A DNA stretch of 12,586 nucleotides, taken from positions 1-12,586 of the forward strand of contig JAIFMA010000124.1 of the NCBI GenBank assembly GCA_020048795.1. The letters run 5' to 3'. Of this stretch, positions 1-6,226 are shown in pieces (within the stretch, counting starts at the first letter, position 1; each line of letters starts with the position of its first letter). Under the pieces are notes generated by a model. The model saw only the letters and a list, made by a program, of their open reading frames with translations, was not told where the DNA came from and did no database searches. This DNA comes from Rhodoferax sp. Its GTDB lineage: Bacteria > Pseudomonadota > Gammaproteobacteria > Burkholderiales > Burkholderiaceae_C. Both the position numbers and the translations under genes were made by a program.

Positions 1-313
1 TGGGTTGCGATTATCGAGGTAGCTTCCGGGAAAGATGGATGACCACATCGCTAATGCTTCTGACCAGGACGGGTCCACATGCCCCAAGTCAGTCGCGCGC
101 TAGTGGATGTGCCGCGCTGGTCCATCTGGAGGCACGAAACCTCGAGCGAGCTGGTGGGCGGCAACCCCGGTCAAGCGATTTGCAACAACGCAGCGCGCCC
201 AAAGCTGGCGGGCCAAATGTGCATATTCGTGGACCAGCCCTTAAACCACTGAGAATGGCAAAGAGAAACTTGCACCGAAGCAAGGCTGCACGGCTCGGCC
301 AGATGCCGGGGCA
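1..313. other. Left-edge region without a convincing gene
   Basis: I see no recognisable gene here. The plus strand holds two scraps. One is an open frame entering from the window edge and ending in TGA at 40-42 (its last residues read WVAIIEVASGKDG), which could be the 3' end of a gene outside the window. The other is a 57-codon ORF from ATG 79 to TGA 250-252, containing ELVGGNPGQAICNNAARPK. I do not recognise it, and no good ribosome binding site precedes it. A minus-strand ORF at 89-283 has arginine/alanine-rich shadow-like composition. A 14-base perfect palindrome (GATGCCGGGGCATC, 302-315) overlaps the stop codon of the crotonase-family gene. It has no T-run, so I do not call it a terminator. 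The region could be intergenic spacer or the decayed end of an older gene. Confidence 0.4.
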
Positions 314-1108
314 TCACTGCGGCTGTGCCCAGTCGGGCTTGCGCTTGTCAATAAAGGCCTGCACCCCTTCCAGGGCGCTATCGTCCATCATGTTGCAGGC
401 CATGGTCTGGGCGGCATCTGCATACGCTGCCTCGATGCCGTTCTCGAGCTGGCGATAAAACAGGCTCTTGCCCAGCGTGACGGCCACGCGGGGTTTGGCC
501 AGGATGCTGGCTACCAGGCGCTCAAGCTCGGCATCCAACTGCTCGGGTGCGGCCACGCGGTTTACCAGGCCCTGTGTCAGTGCTTGCTGAGCGTCGATAA
601 ACTCACCGGTAACCAGCATCTCAAAGGCCGCTTTACGCCCCAGGTTGCGTGACAGCGCGACACCGGGCGTGCCGCAAAAAAGGCCCAGGTTGATACCACT
701 GACAGCAAATCTGGCATTGCTGGCGGCCACCGCCAGATCGCACATGGCGACCAGTTGGCAACCCGCTGCGGTGGCGATGCCATGCACCCGGGCAATCACC
801 GGCACCGGCAACTTCTGCACACTCATCATCAGTTTGGCGCATTGCTTGAACAGCGCCTGGTAATAGTCGTGTGATGGTGTGGCGCGCATTTCGCGCAAGT
901 CGTGGCCGGCGCAAAAAACCTTGCCGGTGGCGGCTATAACCACGGCGCGCACAGTGGCATCTTGTGCCAGGTCGTCAAGCTCAAGCTGCAGGGTAGCCAT
1001 CAGGGCCTCAGACAGGGCGTTAAACGCATCGGGCCGGTTCAATGTCAGGGTGACCAGACCGCGTGCGTCACGGGTGTTCAAAACCAGGGGTGGGGTGGTG
1101 GTGTTCAT
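314..1108 (-). CDS. Enoyl-CoA hydratase/isomerase (crotonase) family protein, ECHDC3-like
   Basis: This 264-residue protein has the crotonase fold. The two oxyanion-hole segments are visible: FCAGHDL (residues 65-71) and TAAGCQL (113-119). The C-terminal KRKPDW and the LGLFCGTPGVALSR segment (141-154) resemble the ECHDC3 subgroup as I remember it. The two glutamates that activate water in classical enoyl-CoA hydratase align with Gln118 and Gly138. A normal hydratase reaction is therefore doubtful, and isomerase, hydrolase or non-catalytic roles are open. The substrate is presumably an acyl-CoA in the cytoplasm. I chose the ATG at 1108 over an upstream in-frame start at 1144. An AGGAGA motif (1116-1121 on the minus strand) sits 7 bases before it, and the extra residues would precede the conserved N-terminus. 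The gene diverges from the SPOR-domain gene across about 60 bases. Family assignment is firm; function is not. Confidence 0.9.
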   Translation of the reverse strand: MNTTTPPLVLNTRDARGLVTLTLNRPDAFNALSEALMATLQLELDDLAQDATVRAVVIAATGKVFCAGHDLREMRATPSHDYYQALFKQCAKLMMSVQKLPVPVIARVHGIATAAGCQLVAMCDLAVAASNARFAVSGINLGLFCGTPGVALSRNLGRKAAFEMLVTGEFIDAQQALTQGLVNRVAAPEQLDAELERLVASILAKPRVAVTLGKSLFYRQLENGIEAAYADAAQTMACNMMDDSALEGVQAFIDKRKPDWAQPQ

Positions 1109-1115
1109 GTGGGTG

Positions 1116-1121
1116 TCTCCT
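1116..1121 (-). promoter_or_regulatory. Ribosome binding site of the crotonase-family gene
   Basis: Read on the minus strand this is AGGAGA, 7 bases before the ATG at 1106-1108. It decides that start over the longer open frame beginning at 1144. Confidence 0.7.
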
Positions 1122-1170
1122 GCGATGGATGATAGCTGCTGCAATTGGTCGCGTCATGCGAAAATGGGGT

Positions 1171-2211
1171 ATGGCTACACCGCTTGTACCCCAAACACTG
1201 AAAATTGACCACTCGCCCGGGCGGCAGGTCGAGAGGCTCTACGGCGGAGCCATCGGGCCATTGCAGGCTGCGTACTATTTACCCAGGTTCAGCCGCTTTG
1301 AACAGTCTGGCCGCACCGGTATGTCGTGGAACTGGGCTGCGGCCTTGCTGACCCTGAACTGGCTGCTGTTTCGCCAATTGTGGCTGGCGGCCCTGGGCTA
1401 CGTGCTTGCCTTGCTGCTGCTGCCCGCATTGGTGCTGGGTTTGGGGCGCGCCGTATTCGAACTGCCGCAGAGTGTGGAGTGGGGGCTGTGGCTGAGCTGT
1501 GCGGTGCTGTGCGTCGTGGTGCCGGGTGCCTGGGGCAATGCCTTGTTTTTTGGCCAGTGCCAGCGGCGTATTGCCCAGGCGCTGGCCGCTACCGCCACGC
1601 TGGATGAGGCCTGTGTGCGACTGCTGCAGCAGTCAAGCCAGAAAAGGCGGGCAGTCTGGCTGGGCTTGGGCAACGTGCTTGTTTGGGCATTAGCGGCATG
1701 GTTGTACACCGGCTTGCCCATAGTCCCCACACCGGTGCCACAGGTCGCGGTTCTGGGGCTCATGGTAGAGGCACCCGCGCTACCGGCGGTTTCGGCACCG
1801 GCCGAGGTAGCCAGCATGCCGCAGCAACCCGTGTCTGAGCCCGTGCCTGGGCCAAGTTCAGCACCCTTGGCACCGGGGTTTGTTTATCGGGCCCCGGTGG
1901 CAAGTTTTGCGGACAAGGCAAAAACAGTGGCCAGCAAACCCTCAGCACGGGCATCAGCCGCAGGCAAGGCTTTGGGGCCGGTGTTTGTGAATGTTGGCTT
2001 GTTTGCTGACCCCGACAACGCCCGCAATGCTTATGTCAAGCTGGTGAAGTCTGATGTGCCCGCAGTGCGTGAGGTCATCCGGCCGGCAGAGGGCTCCAAG
2101 AAAGAGAAGCTGACCCGGGTGCGGGCTGGTCCGTTTGTTAGTCGGGCGCAGGCGCAGGCAGCCGTTGTAAAAATCAAGGCACTGCAACTTGATGCAGTGA
2201 TTGCCCCTTGA
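1171..2211 (+). CDS. Inner-membrane protein with DUF2628-like N-terminus and C-terminal SPOR domain
   Basis: This 346-residue protein has three parts. Residues 35-55 (YYLPRF, then SWNWAA) resemble DUF2628-type membrane proteins and lead into hydrophobic segments at about 57-92, 104-127 and 161-182. A Pro/Ala/Val-rich linker follows (183-268). The end (about 269-346, from GPVFVNVGLFADPDNA to RAGPFVSRAQAQAAVVKIKAL) is a SPOR domain, a fold that binds septal peptidoglycan lacking stem peptides. I infer an inner-membrane protein whose SPOR domain is in the periplasm. The start is uncertain. ATG 1171 keeps the segment before YYLPRF, ATG 1156 would add five residues, and ATG 1321 (MSWNW) would cut into the conserved N-terminal motif. 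No strong Shine-Dalgarno is seen at any of them. The gene is convergent with yaeQ, with only 12 bases between stops and no visible terminator. Confidence 0.82.
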   Translation: MATPLVPQTLKIDHSPGRQVERLYGGAIGPLQAAYYLPRFSRFEQSGRTGMSWNWAAALLTLNWLLFRQLWLAALGYVLALLLLPALVLGLGRAVFELPQSVEWGLWLSCAVLCVVVPGAWGNALFFGQCQRRIAQALAATATLDEACVRLLQQSSQKRRAVWLGLGNVLVWALAAWLYTGLPIVPTPVPQVAVLGLMVEAPALPAVSAPAEVASMPQQPVSEPVPGPSSAPLAPGFVYRAPVASFADKAKTVASKPSARASAAGKALGPVFVNVGLFADPDNARNAYVKLVKSDVPAVREVIRPAEGSKKEKLTRVRAGPFVSRAQAQAAVVKIKALQLDAVIAP

Positions 2212-2223
2212 GGCGCTTGCCGA

Positions 2224-2784
2224 CTATTTCCAACGTACTGGCTCAATGTGAACATTGTGCGCGCCATCGCCGAGCATCAGCGCGCCTTCCTGCACCGTGG
2301 CTTGCAGGCTCATGCTGCGTTGCGCCAGGGCTGTCAAGGCCTGCGCGCTGGCGCTGGTGATGCGCCAGACTTGCAGGTTCTTGAGACGGGTCAGCTTGCT
2401 CTCAATACCGCGCCACCAGATGTCAGCGGCCTGGCCAAAAGCGTAAAGCACCACGCTGTCCGCTTTGTTACAGGCCTTGGCCAGCGGCTTGTCCTCGGGT
2501 TGGCCGACTTCAATCCACAAGCGGGTCAGACCGGTAAAGTCGCGCAGCCACACATCGGGCTCGTCCGGGTCTGACAGCCCTGCGCCAAAGGCCAGTGTGC
2601 CGTCGCCACCACACACACTTTGCAACTGGTGCGCCTGTAGTGCCAGGGCACACAGCCGCACCATCATGCGTTCATCGGTTTCGCTGGGGTGGCGCGCCAG
2701 CGTCAGGCTGTGGTCGGCGTAATAACTGTGGTCAATGTCGGCTATTTGCAGACTGGCTTTAAAAATGGTGGATTTGGTGGCCAT
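2224..2784 (-). CDS. yaeQ: YaeQ family protein
   Basis: The 186-residue protein closely matches Escherichia coli YaeQ (about 181 residues) along its length. Shared stretches include SLTLARHPSETDERMMVRL near the N-terminus, DEPDVWLRD, LWIEVGQP, WWRGIESK and SLQATVQEGALML. The family adopts a PD-(D/E)XK nuclease-like fold. Its biochemical role is not established; suppression of RfaH-mutant defects was reported for enteric members. The acidic residues of the DEPDVW and IEVGQP segments are present. The ATG shares one base with the purB stop codon (TAATG on the minus strand), so it is probably translated by coupling from the purB message. No separate promoter is visible. The family assignment is secure; the nuclease activity is only inferred from the fold. 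Confidence 0.93.
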   Translation of the reverse strand: MATKSTIFKASLQIADIDHSYYADHSLTLARHPSETDERMMVRLCALALQAHQLQSVCGGDGTLAFGAGLSDPDEPDVWLRDFTGLTRLWIEVGQPEDKPLAKACNKADSVVLYAFGQAADIWWRGIESKLTRLKNLQVWRITSASAQALTALAQRSMSLQATVQEGALMLGDGAHNVHIEPVRWK

Positions 2785-4163
2785 TACACCCGCCGCGCCA
2801 GCTCCGCTGCCAGGCCCGTGTAGCTTCCCGGGGTCATGGCCAGCAGGCGGGCCTTTTCAGCGTCGGGAATGGTCAACTTGGCAATAAAGCCCTGCATCAG
2901 TTCGCGCGTCATGGGGGCACCACGGGTGAATTCCTTGAGCTGCTCGTAGGGTTCGGGTAGACCAAATCGGCGCATCACGGTCTGGATCGGTTCGGCCAGG
3001 ACTTCCCAGGAAGCGTCAAGGTCGTCGGCAATCGCCACTTCGTTGAGCTCAAGTTTGCTCAAGCCATTGCTCATGGATTGGTAGGCCAGCACGGCATAGC
3101 CCAGTGCCACACCCATGTTGCGCAGCACGGTGCTGTCGGTCAGATCACGTTGCCAGCGGCTGATCGGCAGCTTTTCGCTCAGGTGCCGCAGCACTGCGTT
3201 GGACAGGCCCAGATTACCCTCGGCGTTCTCAAAATCAATCGGGTTCACTTTGTGTGGCATGGTGGAGGACCCCACCTCGCCTTTTTTCAGCTTTTGCTTG
3301 AAATAGCCCAGGCTCACATAACCCCAGACATCGCGTGACCAGTCAATCAGGATCGTATTGGCACGAGCCACTGCGTCAAACAGTTCGGCCATATAGTCGT
3401 GCGGCTCGATCTGAATGCTGTAGGGCTGAAACGTCAGGCCCAGACCCTGTGGCTCGGGGGTTTCGATCACTCTTTGGCTAAAGGCCTCCCAGTCATGCCC
3501 GGGCCAGGCCGACAGGTGGGCGTTGTAGTTGCCCACCGCGCCGTTCATTTTGGCCATTAGCTTGATGCTGGCAATCTTGTTGCGCGCTGTGACCAGACGG
3601 GTCACCACGTTGGCGACTTCCTTGCCGACCGTGGTGGGGCTGGCGGTCTGGCCGTGGGTGCGGCTAAGCATTGCCACATCTGCGAAGGTATGCGCCATCT
3701 CGCGCAATTTGGCGATGACCGCATCAAGTGCGGGCAGCAGCACCTCATCACGCCCCGATTTAAGTTGCAGCGCGTGGCTGGTGTTGTTGATGTCTTCGCT
3801 GGTGCAGCCAAAGTGCACAAACTCCTGCACCGCCAGCAGTTCCGGGCGGGCCTCGAACTTGCTTTTGAGCCAGTATTCGACGGCCTTGACATCGTGGTTG
3901 GTGGTCTTTTCGATCTCCTTGATGGCCAGTCCGTCGGCTTCAGCAAAGTTCTTGACCAACCCGAGGAGGTAGGTGCGCGCGCCGGGTGACAGTGGTTTGA
4001 ATTCGGTAAAACCACAGTCACTCAGGGCGATGAACCAGGCCACTTCGACCTGTACACGCCGGTGCATATAGCCTTGTTCGCTCATGGCGGGGCGCAGTTT
4101 GGCAAGTTTGGCGGCGTAGCGGCCGTCCAGTGGACTGAGGGCAGAGATGGCAGAGGTGGTCAT
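2784..4163 (-). CDS. purB: Adenylosuccinate lyase
   Basis: PurB splits SAICAR to AICAR and adenylosuccinate to AMP, releasing fumarate, in cytoplasmic purine synthesis. The 459-residue length fits the long gammaproteobacterial-type enzyme (456 in E. coli). The N-terminal ALSPLDGRY motif is at residues 8-16. The TSEDINNTSH segment is at 121-130, and RTHGQTASPTT carries the catalytic His170. The fumarase/aspartase-superfamily signature GSSTMPHKVNP spans 298-308 and holds the flexible-loop serine. The open frame extends 30 codons further upstream to 4253, but that extension lacks family similarity, so I chose ATG 4163. There is no clear Shine-Dalgarno. Minus-strand TTGATT and TACAAT hexamers lie just upstream with a short 15-base spacer. 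yaeQ overlaps the stop by one base, making a two-gene unit. Confidence 0.97.
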   Translation of the reverse strand: MTTSAISALSPLDGRYAAKLAKLRPAMSEQGYMHRRVQVEVAWFIALSDCGFTEFKPLSPGARTYLLGLVKNFAEADGLAIKEIEKTTNHDVKAVEYWLKSKFEARPELLAVQEFVHFGCTSEDINNTSHALQLKSGRDEVLLPALDAVIAKLREMAHTFADVAMLSRTHGQTASPTTVGKEVANVVTRLVTARNKIASIKLMAKMNGAVGNYNAHLSAWPGHDWEAFSQRVIETPEPQGLGLTFQPYSIQIEPHDYMAELFDAVARANTILIDWSRDVWGYVSLGYFKQKLKKGEVGSSTMPHKVNPIDFENAEGNLGLSNAVLRHLSEKLPISRWQRDLTDSTVLRNMGVALGYAVLAYQSMSNGLSKLELNEVAIADDLDASWEVLAEPIQTVMRRFGLPEPYEQLKEFTRGAPMTRELMQGFIAKLTIPDAEKARLLAMTPGSYTGLAAELARRV

Positions 4164-4230
4164 CAGCAGATTGTAGGGTCGGGTGTATAGAATCAAGTGA
4201 ACCCACAACAACCCAACCTGTCTCATGCCC

Positions 4231-4845
4231 ATGAAACTCATCGGATCGAACACCAGCCCCTATGTGCGCAAGGTGCGTGTGGTGATGGCGGAAAAAAAGC
4301 TCGACTACGACTACGTGCTGGAAGATGTCTGGGCTGCCACCACCAATATCAGCCTGATCAACCCGCTGGGCAAGATACCCTGCCTGATCATGGAGGGCGG
4401 CGAGGTGATTTCAGATTCACGCGTGATCGTGGAGTACTTTGACACCCTGTCGCCGGTCGGCAAATTGATTCCCACGGTGGGGCGTGAGCGTGCCGAGGTC
4501 AAAACCTGGGAGGCCTTGGCTGACGGCGTGCTGGACGCGGCCGTCCTGGCGCGGCTGGAAGCCACCTGGAGCGGGCGTACCAAGGCTGAGCGCAGCCAGG
4601 CCTGGATAGACCGGCAGTTGGGCAAGGTGGATGCCGCACTGAAAACCATGAGCAAGAGCTTGGGCGACAAATCCTATTTTGTCGGTATTCATCTGAGCCT
4701 GGCCGACATTGCTGTGGGTGTGGCGCTGGGCTATCTGGACTTCAGATTCCCGGAGATCAACTGGCGTGATCCGCACCCCAATTTACTGAAACTGCAAGAC
4801 CGGTTGATGCAACGCCCGAGCTTTGTTGACACCAAGCCGTTTTGA
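4231..4845 (+). CDS. Glutathione S-transferase family protein, YibF-like
   Basis: The protein has 204 residues. The N-terminal thioredoxin-fold domain (about 1-75) opens with MKLIGSNTSPYVRKVRV, very close to E. coli YibF. The Ser9-Pro10 pair lies where catalytic Ser/Cys residues sit in this superfamily. Cis-Pro50 is in GKIPCLI, and Asp62-Ser63 (SDSRVIVEY) forms the glutathione gamma-glutamyl contact. The helical C-terminal domain includes ALADGVLDAAV and the SLADIAVGVALGYLDF capping-box helix. It is a cytosolic protein whose substrate is unknown; YibF binds glutathione, but no physiological reaction is settled. ATG 4231 is preferred because YibF-type proteins begin at MKL; ATG 4225 would add two residues. 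It diverges from purB over 67 bases and converges with dinB. Confidence 0.92.
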   Translation: MKLIGSNTSPYVRKVRVVMAEKKLDYDYVLEDVWAATTNISLINPLGKIPCLIMEGGEVISDSRVIVEYFDTLSPVGKLIPTVGRERAEVKTWEALADGVLDAAVLARLEATWSGRTKAERSQAWIDRQLGKVDAALKTMSKSLGDKSYFVGIHLSLADIAVGVALGYLDFRFPEINWRDPHPNLLKLQDRLMQRPSFVDTKPF

Positions 4846-4873
4846 CGGGTGGTGTGCATTGCTGCCTCAGGTC

Positions 4874-6103
4874 TCAAAACAACTGGGGTTCTGTCACTTC
4901 AAAATTGATAGCTGTCAGCGCTTGATCTATATGGGCTAGAGCCTTATTTTTCTTTGATTCATGGGGTTCTGCGCGCTGTAGCGACCCCACTTTGACTCCG
5001 AGCAGACGCAGACGCTGTTGCAGCGGCACCCGTTTCAGGCACTGCCCGGCCCAATGGCGGATGGTGGCAGCGTCGGCAGTGAAAAAATTCAACGTCTGGT
5101 TGCGTGTGACGCTTTTGAAATTGTCATAACGCAGTTTGATGCCGATGGTTTTGCCAACGTAGCGTTTGGCATTCAGATCGCGCGCCACCTGTTCGCACAG
5201 CCCGGTGAAGATGGCACCAAGTTCAGCGCGGTCATGCACCGCGTGCAGATCACGCTCAAACGTGGTCTCGCGGCTGATCGATACGGGCTCACTCTCGAGC
5301 ACCACCGCCCGGGTGTCGATGCCGCGCGCCGCGTCAAACAACCAGGCACCGGTTTTTTGGCCAAACTGGTCAATCAACCAGTCCAACCCGCACTGAGCCA
5401 GTTCGCCAATGGTGTGAATGCCGTGGCGCTGTAGTTTTTCATCAGCCTTGGGGCCAATCCCATTGATCTTGCGACAGGCCAGCGGCCAGATCTTTGTCGG
5501 CAGGTCGTCCTCGAAGATGATCGCAATGCCGTTGGGCTTGTTGAGCTCGCTGGCCATTTTGGCCAGCAGCTTGTTGGGTGCCACGCCGAGCGAGCAGGTC
5601 AGGCCGGTTTGCTGAAAAACGGTTTTCTGAATCAGCCGCGCCAGCACCCGTCCGCCGTCGCGCTGACCACCGGGCACCTCGGTGAAGTCGATGTAGACCT
5701 CATCAACGCCCCGGCTTTCCATGAGCGGCGCAATTTCCAGAATAATGTCCTTAAAAGCGCACGAATAGCGCCGGTACTCGGCAAAGTCCACCGGTAACAG
5801 GATCGCCTGCGGGCAAAGTTTGGCGGCTTTCATCAGCCCCATGGCCGAGCCGATGCCAAATTGGCGGGCCGCGTACGTCGCTGTTGTAATAACACCACGA
5901 CCGGTATAACTCGCCAGCCGGGGAAACGCATCGAGCGGAATTTTGGCCAAAAACCCTTCTGAATTCATGGTCAAAAATGCCTCGTCCACTGGGCGCCGAC
6001 CGCCGCCAATCACGACTGGCAAACCTTTCAGTTGCGGGTAGCGCAGCAGCTCCACGGAGGCGTAAAACGCGTCCATATCGAGGTGGGCGATGCGGCGAAT
6101 CAT
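4874..6103 (-). CDS. dinB: Y-family DNA polymerase (DinB / DNA polymerase IV)
   Basis: This 409-residue polymerase carries out translesion synthesis. The palm motif IAHLDMDAFYASVE supplies metal-binding Asp9 and places Tyr14 at the steric-gate position that is Phe13 in E. coli. GVDEVYIDFT gives the second acidic pair, Asp134-Glu135. TCSLGVAPNKLLAKMASELNKP (169-190) is the conserved family block. The thumb helix-hairpin-helix is INGIGPKADEKLQRHGI (213-229), followed by the little-finger domain (about 275-380). Residues 36-69 form an insertion of roughly 30 residues relative to E. coli DinB. The C-terminus ends EPQLF, resembling a beta-clamp binding motif. ATG 6103 is chosen over a GTG at 6139 because MIRRIAHLDMD fits the family start. 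No Shine-Dalgarno and no CTG-N10-CAG LexA box are seen upstream, so SOS control is not supported. The last 27 codons run through a repeat-like element. Confidence 0.95.
   Translation of the reverse strand: MIRRIAHLDMDAFYASVELLRYPQLKGLPVVIGGGRRPVDEAFLTMNSEGFLAKIPLDAFPRLASYTGRGVITTATYAARQFGIGSAMGLMKAAKLCPQAILLPVDFAEYRRYSCAFKDIILEIAPLMESRGVDEVYIDFTEVPGGQRDGGRVLARLIQKTVFQQTGLTCSLGVAPNKLLAKMASELNKPNGIAIIFEDDLPTKIWPLACRKINGIGPKADEKLQRHGIHTIGELAQCGLDWLIDQFGQKTGAWLFDAARGIDTRAVVLESEPVSISRETTFERDLHAVHDRAELGAIFTGLCEQVARDLNAKRYVGKTIGIKLRYDNFKSVTRNQTLNFFTADAATIRHWAGQCLKRVPLQQRLRLLGVKVGSLQRAEPHESKKNKALAHIDQALTAINFEVTEPQLF
4898..4955. repeat. Candidate dispersed Comamonadaceae-type short repeat within dinB 3' end
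   Basis: This AT-richer stretch contains TTGATAGCTG, then AGCGCTTGATC, then GGGCTAGAGCC and a T-rich TTATTTTT run. I recognise the arrangement GATAGCT...GCGCTT...GCTAGAGCC...T-run from short repeats scattered through Rhodoferax, Polaromonas and Acidovorax genomes. That is recall, not a search. Small inverted repeats are visible (GCTG-T-CAGC and GGCT-AG-AGCC). It lies inside the dinB reading frame and encodes about residues 383-402. The window holds only this one copy. Confidence 0.45.
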
Positions 6104-6226
6104 AAGGGGAGAGGATAGCGCGACAGAAAAATGCTGCACTGCACAATTTAGTGAACGAAGTCAGACATTTTGGGTGTCTAACCGGTTAAGCTCTACTCAA
6201 CGGCACTTTAGTCAATAGGTAGTTTC
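6104..6226. promoter_or_regulatory. Divergent dinB / pat-like intergenic region with palindromes
   Basis: This 123-base gap separates the two divergent starts and should contain both promoters. A perfect 10-base palindrome TAACCGGTTA lies at 6179-6188. Immediately before it is an inverted repeat AGACA-N7-TGTCT (6163-6179). Either could be an operator. I find no convincing sigma70 hexamer pair and no LexA-type CTG-N10-CAG site. Confidence 0.35.

Noticed and set aside
302..315. Perfect palindrome GATGCCGGGGCATC at the stop codon of the crotonase-family gene, considered as a terminator
   Set aside because: The stem is 5-6 bases and no T-run follows on either strand.
39..458. 139-codon plus-strand ORF antisense to the crotonase-family gene
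   Set aside because: Its right part is a shadow of the real minus-strand gene and the composition is not protein-like.
1127..1140. GATAGCTGCT near the crotonase/SPOR start region, considered as a second copy of the repeat in the dinB tail
   Set aside because: Only about 8-10 bases match and the rest of the element is absent; chance similarity is enough.
4311..4776. Minus-strand open frames inside the glutathione S-transferase gene
   Set aside because: They lie opposite a gene with clear family motifs and show no recognisable domain.
6104..6226. Search for a LexA/SOS box (CTG-N10-CAG) upstream of dinB
   Set aside because: No site with correct half-sites and spacing was found by eye, so I do not annotate SOS control.
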